Origin: CAYNYM01 sp049366815
GTDB lineage: Bacteria; Desulfobacterota; DSM-4660; Desulfatiglandales; HGW-15
NCBI GenBank assembly: GCA_049366815.1
Contig: JBMNCO010000076.1
Span: forward strand, 1-25,099
Direction of reading: 5' to 3'
DNA: 25,099 nucleotides
Numbering within the stretch: position 1 is the first letter of the stretch; each line of letters opens with the position of its first letter. A program made the position numbers and the translations under genes. The notes under the pieces were generated by a model. That model saw nothing but the letters and a program-made list of their open reading frames with translations, was not told where the DNA came from and made no database searches. Shown piece by piece: positions 7,085-14,965 of this stretch.

Positions 7085-8046
7085 ATGTCTTCTAAAAGTT
7101 TCTTGAAATAGGTGATGGTCTTTCTCAATCCCTGTTCAATATCGATTCTGGGGTACCAGCCGAGACGTCCCCGGGCGAGGCTGATGTCAGGTTTACGCCT
7201 TTGGGGATCGTCTTCGGGGGACGCGTGATGCGCGATAGGGGACGGGGATCGGGTCAAATCTACGATAAGACGGGCCAGATCCAGAATTTTGTATTCCACC
7301 GGGTTGCCGAGGTTCACCGGCCCGACAAAGTCGTCAGGGGCATTCATCATATCTATCATGCCGTCAACCGTATCGTCCACATAGCAAAAGGATCTCGTCT
7401 GGCTCCCGTCCCCAAAAATCGAAATGGGCTCTCCACTCAGGGCCTGGACGATAAAATTGCTGATGACCCGCCCATCATGGGGGTGCATGCGCGGGCCGTA
7501 AGTATTAAAGATACGCACCACACGGATGTTTACCCTGTTCTGTCTGTGGTAATCGAAGAACAGGGTCTCTGCACACCGCTTCCCCTCATCATAGCAGGAT
7601 CTGAGGCCGATCGAGTTCACATTGCCCCAATAGGATTCCTTCTGAGGGTGTTCCACCGGATCGCCGTACACTTCACTCGTGGAGGCCTGAAGGATCTTGG
7701 CCTTGACCCTCTTTGCCAGGCCGAGCATGTTTATGGCCCCCATCACACTGGTTTTTGTCGTTTTTACAGGGTTGTACTGATAGTGGATGGGGGATGCGGG
7801 GCAGGCCAAATTGTAGATCTGGTCCACCTCTAAAAAGATCGGATTCACAATATCATGCCTCAGGGCCTCAAAACGCCGATCATCAAGCAGATGGTAAATA
7901 TTCCTCTTCTGTCCTGTGAAATAGTTGTCCAGACAGATCACAGTGCACCCTTTTTCCAGCAGTCTTTCGCACAGGTGCGACCCGATAAAGCCCGCTCCGC
8001 CGGTGACCAGTACTCTCTCTCTATCGTGCTTGTAGGAAATGCCCAT
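7081..8046 (-). CDS. uxs: UDP-glucuronate decarboxylase (UDP-xylose synthase), extended SDR
   Basis: This NAD-dependent short-chain dehydrogenase of the epimerase/decarboxylase class is predicted to convert UDP-glucuronate to UDP-xylose (via the 4-keto intermediate). The Rossmann motif TGGAGFIGSH is at 15-24, the catalytic Ser/Thr is in ASTSEVYGDP (about 121-130), and YxxxK is Y152-DEG-K156. Stretches such as NLACPASPIHYQYNPVKTTKTS and SCYDEGKRCAE are characteristic of Uxs rather than GalE or RmlB. At 321 residues the length is right. The ribosome site AGAGGA precedes the ATG at 8046. It lies between cdsA and dxr, which normally adjoin; the 4-bp overlap with dxr shows the arrangement is settled. 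UDP-xylose would serve surface glycans. Confidence 0.9.
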   Translation of the reverse strand: MGISYKHDRERVLVTGGAGFIGSHLCERLLEKGCTVICLDNYFTGQKRNIYHLLDDRRFEALRHDIVNPIFLEVDQIYNLACPASPIHYQYNPVKTTKTSVMGAINMLGLAKRVKAKILQASTSEVYGDPVEHPQKESYWGNVNSIGLRSCYDEGKRCAETLFFDYHRQNRVNIRVVRIFNTYGPRMHPHDGRVISNFIVQALSGEPISIFGDGSQTRSFCYVDDTVDGMIDMMNAPDDFVGPVNLGNPVEYKILDLARLIVDLTRSPSPIAHHASPEDDPQRRKPDISLARGRLGWYPRIDIEQGLRKTITYFKKLLEDI

Positions 8047-8150
8047 GCCAATCCTCTATGCCCTGCACCTCACGGTTTGCGCCATTGATGTCATTGGGAG
8101 TGAATCAAAATTTCCCCCCCCGGGAGTATCTGCTGAAATGCACCGGCGAC

Positions 8151-8954
8151 CTAGATCGACCAGGCCAGATAGACATACATGACGGGGATTGCAAACAGCA
8201 GGCCGTCTATTCGATCCAGCAGGCCGCCATGACCCGGAAGTAATGAACCGGAGTCCTTGACCTCATACCGCCTCTTTAACATGGATTCTGCAAGATCACC
8301 GATTTGACCGGCAATGGAAAGTCCCCCGGCAAGCCATCCCAAGGCCCAGGTAAAAGGAAAACTCGGCAAAAAACGGGGAAAAAGCAAGGCGGGCAGAAGA
8401 CTGCAGAATAGTCCGCCGACGGCCCCCTCCCATGTCTTTCCAGGACTCACTGAGGCATACAATTTATGCTTCCCGAAGGTGCGCCCGAAATAAAAGGCCC
8501 CCGTATCGCTCAAAAAGACAACCGATAGGAGAAAAAAGATCCATAGGTTGCCCTGTGGAAAGCGGTCGATGATAACCAAAAGGCAAAGGGGAAGACAGAT
8601 ATAGACCGGGGCAAAGACCGCGTTTGCCGTGAGATCCATGGCATCGGACCGGGATGTTCCGTAAAAAAACAGGAAAAAGGTCAAGGGAACTACGGCCCAG
8701 AAAGATGCGACTGCAGGGATTAAGAAGAATTCGCCCCGGGAGGCAAAAAAGAACAGGAAAAAGGTCAATAGGAAGGAGGCATACCGAACAGGGGCCGGTG
8801 CTCGGGATGAAGTGATTTTGAAGAATTCATTCAGTCCGACAACACTCGCCAGAAAAAGGGTGGCATGGAAGAGCCACCTGGGCCCGAAACCGATCACATA
8901 AATCAGTACAGGCACGGCCACAATACCTGTCAGCCATCTTTTGAGATGCATCAT
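8151..8954 (-). CDS. cdsA: Phosphatidate cytidylyltransferase (CDP-diglyceride synthase)
   Basis: CdsA makes CDP-diacylglycerol from phosphatidic acid and CTP; this is the precursor used by PssA encoded in the left part of the window. The 267-residue membrane protein has about seven to eight hydrophobic segments. The full PROSITE-type signature runs from S224 to D250 (S-x-L-K-R-x4-K-D-S-G-x-L-L-P-G-H-G-G-x-L-D-R-x-D). The upstream SDTGAFYFGRTFGKHKLYASVSPGKTWEG block is also typical. Two adjacent ATGs (8954 and 8951) are possible starts. It lies 32 bp after uppS and 104 bp before uxs; that 104-bp spacer contains nothing I recognise. Confidence 0.95.
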   Translation of the reverse strand: MMHLKRWLTGIVAVPVLIYVIGFGPRWLFHATLFLASVVGLNEFFKITSSRAPAPVRYASFLLTFFLFFFASRGEFFLIPAVASFWAVVPLTFFLFFYGTSRSDAMDLTANAVFAPVYICLPLCLLVIIDRFPQGNLWIFFLLSVVFLSDTGAFYFGRTFGKHKLYASVSPGKTWEGAVGGLFCSLLPALLFPRFLPSFPFTWALGWLAGGLSIAGQIGDLAESMLKRRYEVKDSGSLLPGHGGLLDRIDGLLFAIPVMYVYLAWSI

Positions 8955-8986
8955 TCACTTTCTTCTGTAAGTCTCATCGTCTCAAA

Positions 8987-9730
8987 TCAGGGATTCGCCG
9001 GAGTGACTTGATCTCCAGTGGCCCCGAATCTTCTCTCCCGTTTTTGATACGCCTCTATGGCCATGAGGTATTCCTCTTTTCGAAAATCCGGCCAATAGGT
9101 GGATGTCACGTAGATTTCGGTATAGGCCATCTGCCATAGAAGAAAATTGCTCAAACGGTATTCACCGCTCGTCCTTATGAGAAGATCCGGATCCGGTATC
9201 CCGCTGGTATAGAGCGCATCGGACAGCGTTGCCTCAGTGATTTCTCCCCAGGTCAGGCCTGACGATTCAACCTTCTTTGCTATTTCCTGGACGGCGTCGA
9301 GAATTTCTTGCCTTGATCCATAACTGAGAGCAAGGGTAAGCTGCAGGTTTCTGTTCTGCGACGTCTTCCCAATGGTTTCCCTGATTGTGTCCTGAAGGTC
9401 TTTCGGCAACTTGCTGATTCTTCCGATCGTATGGAAACGAATGCCGTTCTCCTGCATCTCCTGCAGTTCATCCCTGAGGAACCGTCTCAAGAGCGACATC
9501 AGGGCTTTGACCTCATACTTCGGCCTTTTCCAATTTTCCTCTGAAAAGGCATAGAGGGTGAGATAGGGAATGCCGATCTCACGACTCGTCCTGACAACTT
9601 CCCTGACGGATTCGGCCCCCTCTTCATGACCTTTGATCCGGTTCATGGCCCTTTGCTTGGCCCATCTGCCGTTACCGTCCATTATAATGGCCACATGTTT
9701 GGGAAGTTTTTCCGTATCGATGATTGGCAT
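8987..9730 (-). CDS. uppS: Isoprenyl transferase (undecaprenyl diphosphate synthase)
   Basis: This cis-prenyltransferase elongates farnesyl diphosphate with isopentenyl diphosphate to the C55 lipid carrier for peptidoglycan and surface glycans. Signature blocks are present: HVAIIMDGNGRWA with the catalytic Asp, GHEEGAESVREVV, TLYAFSEENWKRP, and the C-terminal PDLLIRTSGEYRLSNFLLWQMAYTE. I prefer the ATG at 9730, giving 247 residues. A GTG at 9790 adds 20 residues that do not resemble the family; neither start has a strong ribosome site, so the N-terminus is uncertain. It sits between frr and cdsA, its usual place. Confidence 0.95.
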   Translation of the reverse strand: MPIIDTEKLPKHVAIIMDGNGRWAKQRAMNRIKGHEEGAESVREVVRTSREIGIPYLTLYAFSEENWKRPKYEVKALMSLLRRFLRDELQEMQENGIRFHTIGRISKLPKDLQDTIRETIGKTSQNRNLQLTLALSYGSRQEILDAVQEIAKKVESSGLTWGEITEATLSDALYTSGIPDPDLLIRTSGEYRLSNFLLWQMAYTEIYVTSTYWPDFRKEEYLMAIEAYQKRERRFGATGDQVTPANP

Positions 9731-9858
9731 GACAAATGCTGAGTCTCGGGTACTCCTTGGGCCTTTTTGGACCAAATACGGCACGCTCACTCTGGTAACA
9801 CCAGCAGGCAGCGGTCAAAGCGTCTTTCGAAGGAACCGCCGCCACGAGGAAAGAGGAC

Positions 9859-10416
9859 TCAGAACTCCATGATCTCCTTTTCCTTCTCGGCGGTTATATC
9901 ATCCACCTTTTTGATGAATTCATCCGTAATTTTCTGAACTTCCTCCTGTGCCTTGAAGAACTCATCTTCGGATATCTCTTTCTCGTTCTTCAATTCCTTC
10001 AAGAATTCATTGGATTCCCGCCTGTGATTGCGAACGGAGATCTTGCCTTCCTCTGCCATCTTTTTCGCCAGCTTTGCCAGCTCCTTCCTCCGTTCCTCGG
10101 TGAGCGGCGGTATGGGTATCCGGATCATTTTGCCATCGTTCATAGGGGTCAACCCGAGCTCGGACTTAAGGATGCTCTTCTCGATTTCCCCCATGACAGA
10201 GAGGTCCCAAGGTTTGATTGTAATCAAACGACTTTCAGGCACAGAAAGGGAGGCCACCTGATCCAGCGGCATCTGAGTGTCATAGCAATCCACTTTTATC
10301 CCCTCCAGGAGTGTCGTAGAGGCCCGGCCTGTTCGGATTCTGTTGAAATCCCTCCTCAGGGCCTCAACGGCCTTACCCATCTTTTCCCGCGTGTCCGACA
10401 GGATTTGTTCTTTCAT
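9859..10416 (-). CDS. frr: Ribosome recycling factor
   Basis: RRF splits post-termination ribosomes together with EF-G. The 185-residue, highly charged protein has the family's three-helix bundle and inserted beta domain. Recognisable blocks are FNRIRTGRAS, LDQVASLSVPESRLITIKPWD, IRIPIPPLTEERRKEL and the VRNHRRESNEFLK segment. The ATG at 10416 is chosen over an in-frame ATG 24 bases upstream because it gives the canonical MKEQILSDTREKM start and has an AGGGGAAG ribosome site. It lies 90 bp after pyrH in the classic pyrH-frr-uppS order. Confidence 0.97.
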   Translation of the reverse strand: MKEQILSDTREKMGKAVEALRRDFNRIRTGRASTTLLEGIKVDCYDTQMPLDQVASLSVPESRLITIKPWDLSVMGEIEKSILKSELGLTPMNDGKMIRIPIPPLTEERRKELAKLAKKMAEEGKISVRNHRRESNEFLKELKNEKEISEDEFFKAQEEVQKITDEFIKKVDDITAEKEKEIMEF

Positions 10417-10506
10417 GGCACTTCCCCTGAAGCATATCAATTTAGGTTTATGAAAAAGTGACGGGTTGCGTCATCGACTGATCATTCCGGAACTCAAAAT
10501 CTCGGG

Positions 10507-11232
10507 CTACAGCCCTGATATAAGCGTCCCCACTTTTTCACCGCGAACGACCCTTTCTATATTGCCCTTTTCCTTGAGATTGAAGACGATGATGGGCAGG
10601 CCCTGCCCCATGGCAAGGGACACGGCCGTCAGATCCATCACCTTGAGATTTCTCTCCAGGACCTCCTGATAGGAGAGCCTGCCGAACCGTTTTGCAGAGG
10701 GATCCTCCTCCGGATCAGAGTCGAAGACCCCGTCTACCTTTGTTGCCTTTAAAAAGACTTCGGCCTGAATCTCCAGCGCACGCAGGGCGGCGGCCGTATC
10801 CGTGCTGAAGTATGGATTGCCGGTGCCCGCGGCAAAGATCACAACCCGCCCCCCCGCGAGGTGCCCAACGGCCCTTTCCGTGACATACGGCTCCACGATT
10901 CCTGCCATGTCAATGGCTGACATCACCCGACAGTCCGCACCCATATGGTTCAGGACCTGGCTCAGGGCGATGCCATTGATGACCGTAGCCAGCATCCCCA
11001 TATGGTCTGCGGGAACACGCCCTATACCGTATTGCGAGGCATTCAGACCTCTGAAAATGTTCCCGCCTCCCACCACGACGGCGATCTCAACATGGTGTCG
11101 CTGAAGATTCCGTATTTCACCCGCAACGATCGAAAGTGTTTTGGGATCAATGCCATAGGCCCCCTCACCCGTCAAGGCCTCACCGCTCACCTTGAGCAGT
11201 ATGCGCCTGTAAAGGGTTTGTTCAGCTGGCAT
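10507..11232 (-). CDS. pyrH: UMP kinase
   Basis: PyrH phosphorylates UMP to UDP; it is a hexameric amino-acid-kinase-fold enzyme usually activated by GTP and inhibited by UTP. Motifs include RRILLKVSGEAL at the N-terminus, VVVGGGNIFRG, GNPYFSTDTAAALRALE, and ATKVDGVFDSDP. The ATG at 11232 gives 241 residues and has a GGGAGAG ribosome site. The upstream in-frame ATG at 11277 would start inside tsf coding sequence and adds unrelated residues. The chosen start overlaps the tsf stop by 11 bp, consistent with translational coupling. Confidence 0.97.
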   Translation of the reverse strand: MPAEQTLYRRILLKVSGEALTGEGAYGIDPKTLSIVAGEIRNLQRHHVEIAVVVGGGNIFRGLNASQYGIGRVPADHMGMLATVINGIALSQVLNHMGADCRVMSAIDMAGIVEPYVTERAVGHLAGGRVVIFAAGTGNPYFSTDTAAALRALEIQAEVFLKATKVDGVFDSDPEEDPSAKRFGRLSYQEVLERNLKVMDLTAVSLAMGQGLPIIVFNLKEKGNIERVVRGEKVGTLISGL

Positions 11233-11827
11233 CAAGCTCTCCCAACTGATAGCGGACAAAACGTTTGATAATGACATTTTCTCCGGTCTTGGCCATCATC
11301 TCATTGAGAAGATCCTGCACAGTGATATCCGGGTTCTTTACATAGGCCTGTTCCAGGAGGCAGACGTCCGAAAAGAACTTCTTCATTTTCCCTTCCACAA
11401 TTTTCTCAATGACTTTTTCCGGCTTACCGGATTCCTTCGCCTGTGTGCCGTAAATTTCCCTTTCCTTGGCCAGGAGATCTGAAGGGACACCGTCCCGATC
11501 TACGGCGACCGGATTGGTCGCGGCAATCTGCATGGCGAGATTTTTTACGAATTCCGTGAAATCTTCTGTTTTTGCAGAAAAATCCGTCTCGCAGTTGACC
11601 TCGACGAGAACCCCGATCTTACCTCCGGCGTGGATGTAGGACTGGATCTGGCCTTCGGACGTCGTACGCCCCCCTCGCTTCTGAGCCGTAGCAATACCCT
11701 TTTTTCTCAGGTATTCCAACGCCTTATCCATATTTCCCTGGCACTCACGAAGGGCCTCTTTGCAGTCCATGATGCCCACGCCGGTCTTATCTCTCAGTTC
11801 CTTTACCTGTGACGCATTTATTTCCAA
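11222..11827 (-). CDS. tsf: Translation elongation factor Ts, probable TTG start
   Basis: EF-Ts is the nucleotide-exchange factor for EF-Tu. The N-terminal UBA-like domain ASQVKELRDKTGVGIMDCKEAL is clear, as is GVLVEVNCETDFSA in the core. The only start that gives the family N-terminus (LEINASQVKEL, compare MAEITASLVKEL in E. coli) is a TTG at 11827, one base after the rpsB stop. ATG codons further upstream lie in frame inside the rpsB tail and would add about 19 lysine-rich residues. With the TTG the product is 201 residues, the short EF-Ts form common outside the enterics. The GAGGAAGAG at the end of rpsB would serve as ribosome site, so termination of rpsB and initiation of tsf are probably coupled. 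Confidence 0.93.
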   Translation of the reverse strand: MEINASQVKELRDKTGVGIMDCKEALRECQGNMDKALEYLRKKGIATAQKRGGRTTSEGQIQSYIHAGGKIGVLVEVNCETDFSAKTEDFTEFVKNLAMQIAATNPVAVDRDGVPSDLLAKEREIYGTQAKESGKPEKVIEKIVEGKMKKFFSDVCLLEQAYVKNPDITVQDLLNEMMAKTGENVIIKRFVRYQLGELDAS

Positions 11828-11828
11828 T

Positions 11829-12674
11829 TTACTCTTCCTCCGCACTCTCTTCTGTAGGTTGAGCTTCATCTTTCTTTGGCACAAAAATGACTTCGGGGCC
11901 TTGTTCTTCCGCGGAGGGAGCCTCCTCTTCCGGCTTCTCTCTTCCTTCCTCCAGGCTCGCTTGGGATTCGGCCCTCAATCTTTCCTCCGCCAGATTATGT
12001 CCTTCAATGCAGGCATCGGCTATCTTCGCGCATACCAGCCGAATGGCCCGAATTGCGTCGTCATTACCGGGGATGATATAGTCGATATCATCAGGGTCAC
12101 AATTGCTGTCGGCTATGGCCACCAACGGAATACCCAACTTTTTGGCTTCCTTTATCGCAATATGTTCCTTTTTGGGGTCCACGACAAAAACGGCTCCCGG
12201 TAATTCATCCATATCCTTGATGCCGCCAAGATTCTTTTCCAGCTTCAACAACTCCTTCTCCATCTTGAGGGCCTCTTTCTTGGTGTAACGATTCAGAGAA
12301 CCGTCCTGTTTCATGGTTTCCAACTCTTTCAGGCGGGCGATACTCTGGCGAATGGTCTGAAAATTGGTCAAGGTTCCCCCGAGCCAACGATTGACCACAT
12401 TAAACATGCCACACCGTTCACTTTCCTCAATGATGGAATCATGGGCCTGCTTCTTGGTGCCCACGAAAAGGACCGGGTATCCGTCCGCCACTGTGCGCAC
12501 GACAAAATCGTATGCCGTTGCAAAAAGATTCACGGTCTTCTGAAGATCTATAATATGTATACCGTTCCTGGAACCAAAGATGTAGGGTTTCATCTTGGGA
12601 TTCCAGCGTCTCGTCTGATGCCCGAAATGGACACCGGCCTCTAAAAGGGCTTTCATACTGATTGATGCGGCCAT
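11829..12674 (-). CDS. rpsB: 30S ribosomal protein S2
   Basis: S2 binds the 30S head-body junction. Family blocks are MKALLEAGVHFGHQTRRWNPKMKPYIFG, HIIDLQKTV, FVGTKKQAHDSI, NRWLGGTLTNFQTI, and VDPKKEHIAIKEA followed by PLVAIADSNCDP. The ATG at 12674 has an AGGAGGAATT ribosome site and gives 281 residues. The C-terminal ~45 residues are a strongly acidic, low-complexity extension (runs of Glu with Pro and Ala) beyond the conserved core. This tail also carries the translation-initiation signals for tsf. It is the first gene of the long minus-strand run. Confidence 0.97.
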   Translation of the reverse strand: MAASISMKALLEAGVHFGHQTRRWNPKMKPYIFGSRNGIHIIDLQKTVNLFATAYDFVVRTVADGYPVLFVGTKKQAHDSIIEESERCGMFNVVNRWLGGTLTNFQTIRQSIARLKELETMKQDGSLNRYTKKEALKMEKELLKLEKNLGGIKDMDELPGAVFVVDPKKEHIAIKEAKKLGIPLVAIADSNCDPDDIDYIIPGNDDAIRAIRLVCAKIADACIEGHNLAEERLRAESQASLEEGREKPEEEAPSAEEQGPEVIFVPKKDEAQPTEESAEEE

Positions 12675-12826
12675 ATAATTCCTCCTCTTCCTCGGTTTTT
12701 CCTCCGTCCGGGATCTATCCGAAACGCAATCCCTTTTAAAAAAGGGCACCGGGGCGTGTCCTGGACGTGCGAAATGTGTTGTTTAGATGAATCCTTATAT
12801 TTTTCCCCAAAGGGCAATGATCGGAA

Positions 12827-12855
12827 TTGACCTAGGGGAAGAAAATTAATAAACT
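12827..12855 (+). promoter_or_regulatory. Candidate promoter for the dgt-recO-phosphoesterase operon
   Basis: TTGACC at 12827-12832 and TAAACT at 12850-12855 are 17 bp apart on the plus strand. The predicted start is near 12862, about 94 nt before the preferred TTG start of the HD hydrolase gene. The region is AT-rich compared with its surroundings. Confidence 0.5.
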
Positions 12856-12859
12856 AGAT

Positions 12860-12888
12860 TTTTTATCATTGCGACTATCTTTTTTCAA
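12860..12888 (-). promoter_or_regulatory. Candidate promoter for the rpsB run
   Basis: On the minus strand, TTGAAA (12883-12888), a 17-bp spacer and TAAAAA (12860-12865) preceded by TGA form a weak extended -10 promoter. It would give rpsB a leader of about 180 nt, room for the autoregulation usual in ribosomal protein operons. It overlaps the divergent promoter zone. A second, weaker TATAAG sits closer to rpsB, so the exact start is uncertain. Confidence 0.35.
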
Positions 12889-12955
12889 GAAAAAAAGTAC
12901 CTTGAGGGCGTTAAAGACGACCCAGGGGGGACAGGTCGCCGGAAGGAGGGGATTG

Positions 12956-14125
12956 TTGAGCAAGGCAGAACGGTTGAGGGCGATCAGAAAGCGCCTCGAT
13001 GAAGGAGAAACGGTCAGGCTCTCACCTTGGGCATGTCAGAGTTCATGGGCACTTCGGAGAAAGGAAGAGGATAATGTGGATTTGGGCCACAGGCAAGACT
13101 TTTCCCTCGATACGGACCGGATTCTTCATTCCCTGGCCTATTCCCGATACATCGATAAGACGCAGGTCTTCTACCTCGTTAAAAATGACCACATCACCCA
13201 TCGTGTCCTCCATGTTCAGCTGGTCTCCAAAATCGCCAGGAGCGTTGGGCGGCTTTTGCGCCTCAACGAAGATCTCCTTGAAGCCATTGCTCTCGGCCAT
13301 GATATCGGCCACTGCCCTTTTGGGCACGACGGTGAAAAATTCCTTTCAGACCTTTCCCGCCGCCATGGTTTAGGTCATTTTTTACACAATATCCAGGGTG
13401 TCCGGTTTCTGGAAAATATCGAGAGGAAGGGGAAGGGATGGAACCTGACCCTGCAGGTCCTGGACGGCATTCTGTGCCACGATGGCGAAGTTCACGACCA
13501 GGCCCTGACCCCTGATAAAGAAAAGACCTTTGAAACCATGGATATGGAGATGCAACAGAAGGAAGGAAATCCCTCCCTGAACATTCGGCCCATGACCCTT
13601 GAAGGTTGTGTCGTAAGAATGGCCGATACGATCAGCTATGTGGGACGTGATATTGAAGATGCCATCAGGCTGGACCTGATCAGGAGGTCCGATTTACCCG
13701 ATGACTGCCGGAACACTCTGGGAGACACCAACGGGACCATCGTGTACACCCTGGTCGAGGACCTCATCGCCAACAGCCTTGACAAGCCCTATGTGAGTTT
13801 CACTTCCGAGGTCAGCGAGGCCCTCAGGAATCTGAAAAAATTCAATATGGACCGCATCTACCGAAACGAGATGGGATGGAAACAGACCGAAAAAATTGGA
13901 CTTATGTTTCAGTTGCTGTTCGAGAAATATCTCCGGGATCTTGAGGTGGGCCGCGAAGAATCCGATATATACCGCGAATTCCTGGAGGGCATGTCAGTGG
14001 ATTACAAAGGGAACGCGCCGCCCGCTGCTATTGTTCGCGACTTTATCGCCGGCATGACGGATGACTATTTCCTGAGTCAGTGCCGAAAACTCCTCATTCC
14101 GGAAAGCCGCGTCAAGGGCCTTTAG
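12956..14125 (+). CDS. dgt: dGTPase-like HD-domain deoxynucleotide triphosphohydrolase
   Basis: Family members hydrolyse dNTPs to nucleoside and triphosphate, which controls dNTP pools. The HD-domain metal ligands are visible: His in THRVLHVQ (about residue 82), the HD pair in LGHDIGHCPFGHDGE (115-116), and Asp in VRMADTISYVGRDIEDA (about 224). The block RILHSLAYSRYIDKTQVF matches the dGTPase subfamily consensus. The preferred start is a TTG at 12956, six bases after AAGGAGG, giving 389 residues; a TTG at 12953 is too close to that site, and the frame is open back to 12869. Substrate preference within the family (dGTP or broader) cannot be read from the sequence. It leads a probable operon with recO (67-bp gap). 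Confidence 0.88.
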   Translation: MSKAERLRAIRKRLDEGETVRLSPWACQSSWALRRKEEDNVDLGHRQDFSLDTDRILHSLAYSRYIDKTQVFYLVKNDHITHRVLHVQLVSKIARSVGRLLRLNEDLLEAIALGHDIGHCPFGHDGEKFLSDLSRRHGLGHFLHNIQGVRFLENIERKGKGWNLTLQVLDGILCHDGEVHDQALTPDKEKTFETMDMEMQQKEGNPSLNIRPMTLEGCVVRMADTISYVGRDIEDAIRLDLIRRSDLPDDCRNTLGDTNGTIVYTLVEDLIANSLDKPYVSFTSEVSEALRNLKKFNMDRIYRNEMGWKQTEKIGLMFQLLFEKYLRDLEVGREESDIYREFLEGMSVDYKGNAPPAAIVRDFIAGMTDDYFLSQCRKLLIPESRVKGL

Positions 14126-14192
14126 GGCGTGGCCCTTCACCTTTGAGCCTCACATCCGGACACGCATTGTTGCGCCATCGTATGAGTCTATT

Positions 14193-14936
14193 ATGGAAAC
14201 CTGCCTCTCACCCGCCATTATTATGCGTATAAAGGAGTTCGGGGAAAGCGATCTCCTGGTCACCTTTTTTACCCCCGACAAAGGCCAACAGAAGGGCGTG
14301 GCCAAGGGTGCCAGAAAAAGCCGTAAGCGATTTGTCAACTGTCTGGATCTCTTTTCCCTCGTCAACCTCGAATACCGGACAAAAAAAGAGCATGATCTAT
14401 GCCTTTTGAACTCAGCAAAACTTGTCGACGCCTATCCGGGAATACGTCGCGATTTTTCCGCCTTGAGCCGCGCGAGTTACATGATAGAACTCACCGGTAT
14501 CCTTTTCCCAAGCGGGGTGGCGGACCGGGAGGTATTCGCCCTCCTCAAAAGATCTCTCAAATGGCTCGCCGACGAACCTGCCGACGGGCTTTGCCATATC
14601 GCATTCGAGGCCAGGGTCATGGCGCTTGGAGGCTACAAAATAGCCTTGGACAAATGCTGCATATGCGGCAGGACATTCACGGGTCGGGGCATGGGGGTCT
14701 TTAAAAAGGAAAAGGGCGGCATTGCCTGCCTGAATTGCGAAAAGCCCTCCAGGCTTGCCCCATCCATGAGGCCTGAATCCATTAACCTACTGGGGCAAAT
14801 GCAGTCAGGCCTGTTTGAAGCGGGGGAACGGCCCGGGTCGATCGGTGAGATCATTGAAGATATAAAATCCGTGTTGAAACTGCACCGTGAATACCGCCTG
14901 GACACGAGACCTAAAACCGCCTGCTATCTGGAGTAA
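14193..14936 (+). CDS. recO: DNA repair protein RecO
   Basis: RecO acts with RecR to load RecA onto SSB-coated single strands in gap repair. The 247-residue protein has the N-terminal OB-fold (AIIMRIKEFGESDLLVTFFTPDKGQQKGVAKGARKSRKRF), a helical middle, and a C-terminal zinc motif formed by C155-x2-C158 and C179-x2-C182. The basic patch KGARKSRKR fits DNA binding. The ATG at 14193 places the OB-fold near the N-terminus; M11 (MRIKEFGESD) is an alternative. It lies 67 bp after the HD hydrolase gene and at most 29 bp before the phosphoesterase gene, all on the same strand. Confidence 0.94.
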   Translation: METCLSPAIIMRIKEFGESDLLVTFFTPDKGQQKGVAKGARKSRKRFVNCLDLFSLVNLEYRTKKEHDLCLLNSAKLVDAYPGIRRDFSALSRASYMIELTGILFPSGVADREVFALLKRSLKWLADEPADGLCHIAFEARVMALGGYKIALDKCCICGRTFTGRGMGVFKKEKGGIACLNCEKPSRLAPSMRPESINLLGQMQSGLFEAGERPGSIGEIIEDIKSVLKLHREYRLDTRPKTACYLE

Positions 14937-14965
14937 ACAAAAAAACTCACATGGGAGGGAGGACG

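Noticed and set aside
12731..12746. CCCTTTT-AAAAGGG palindrome in the rpsB leader as a possible attenuator
   Set aside because: The arms leave almost no loop and the stem is mostly A-T; no T-tract follows at the right distance.
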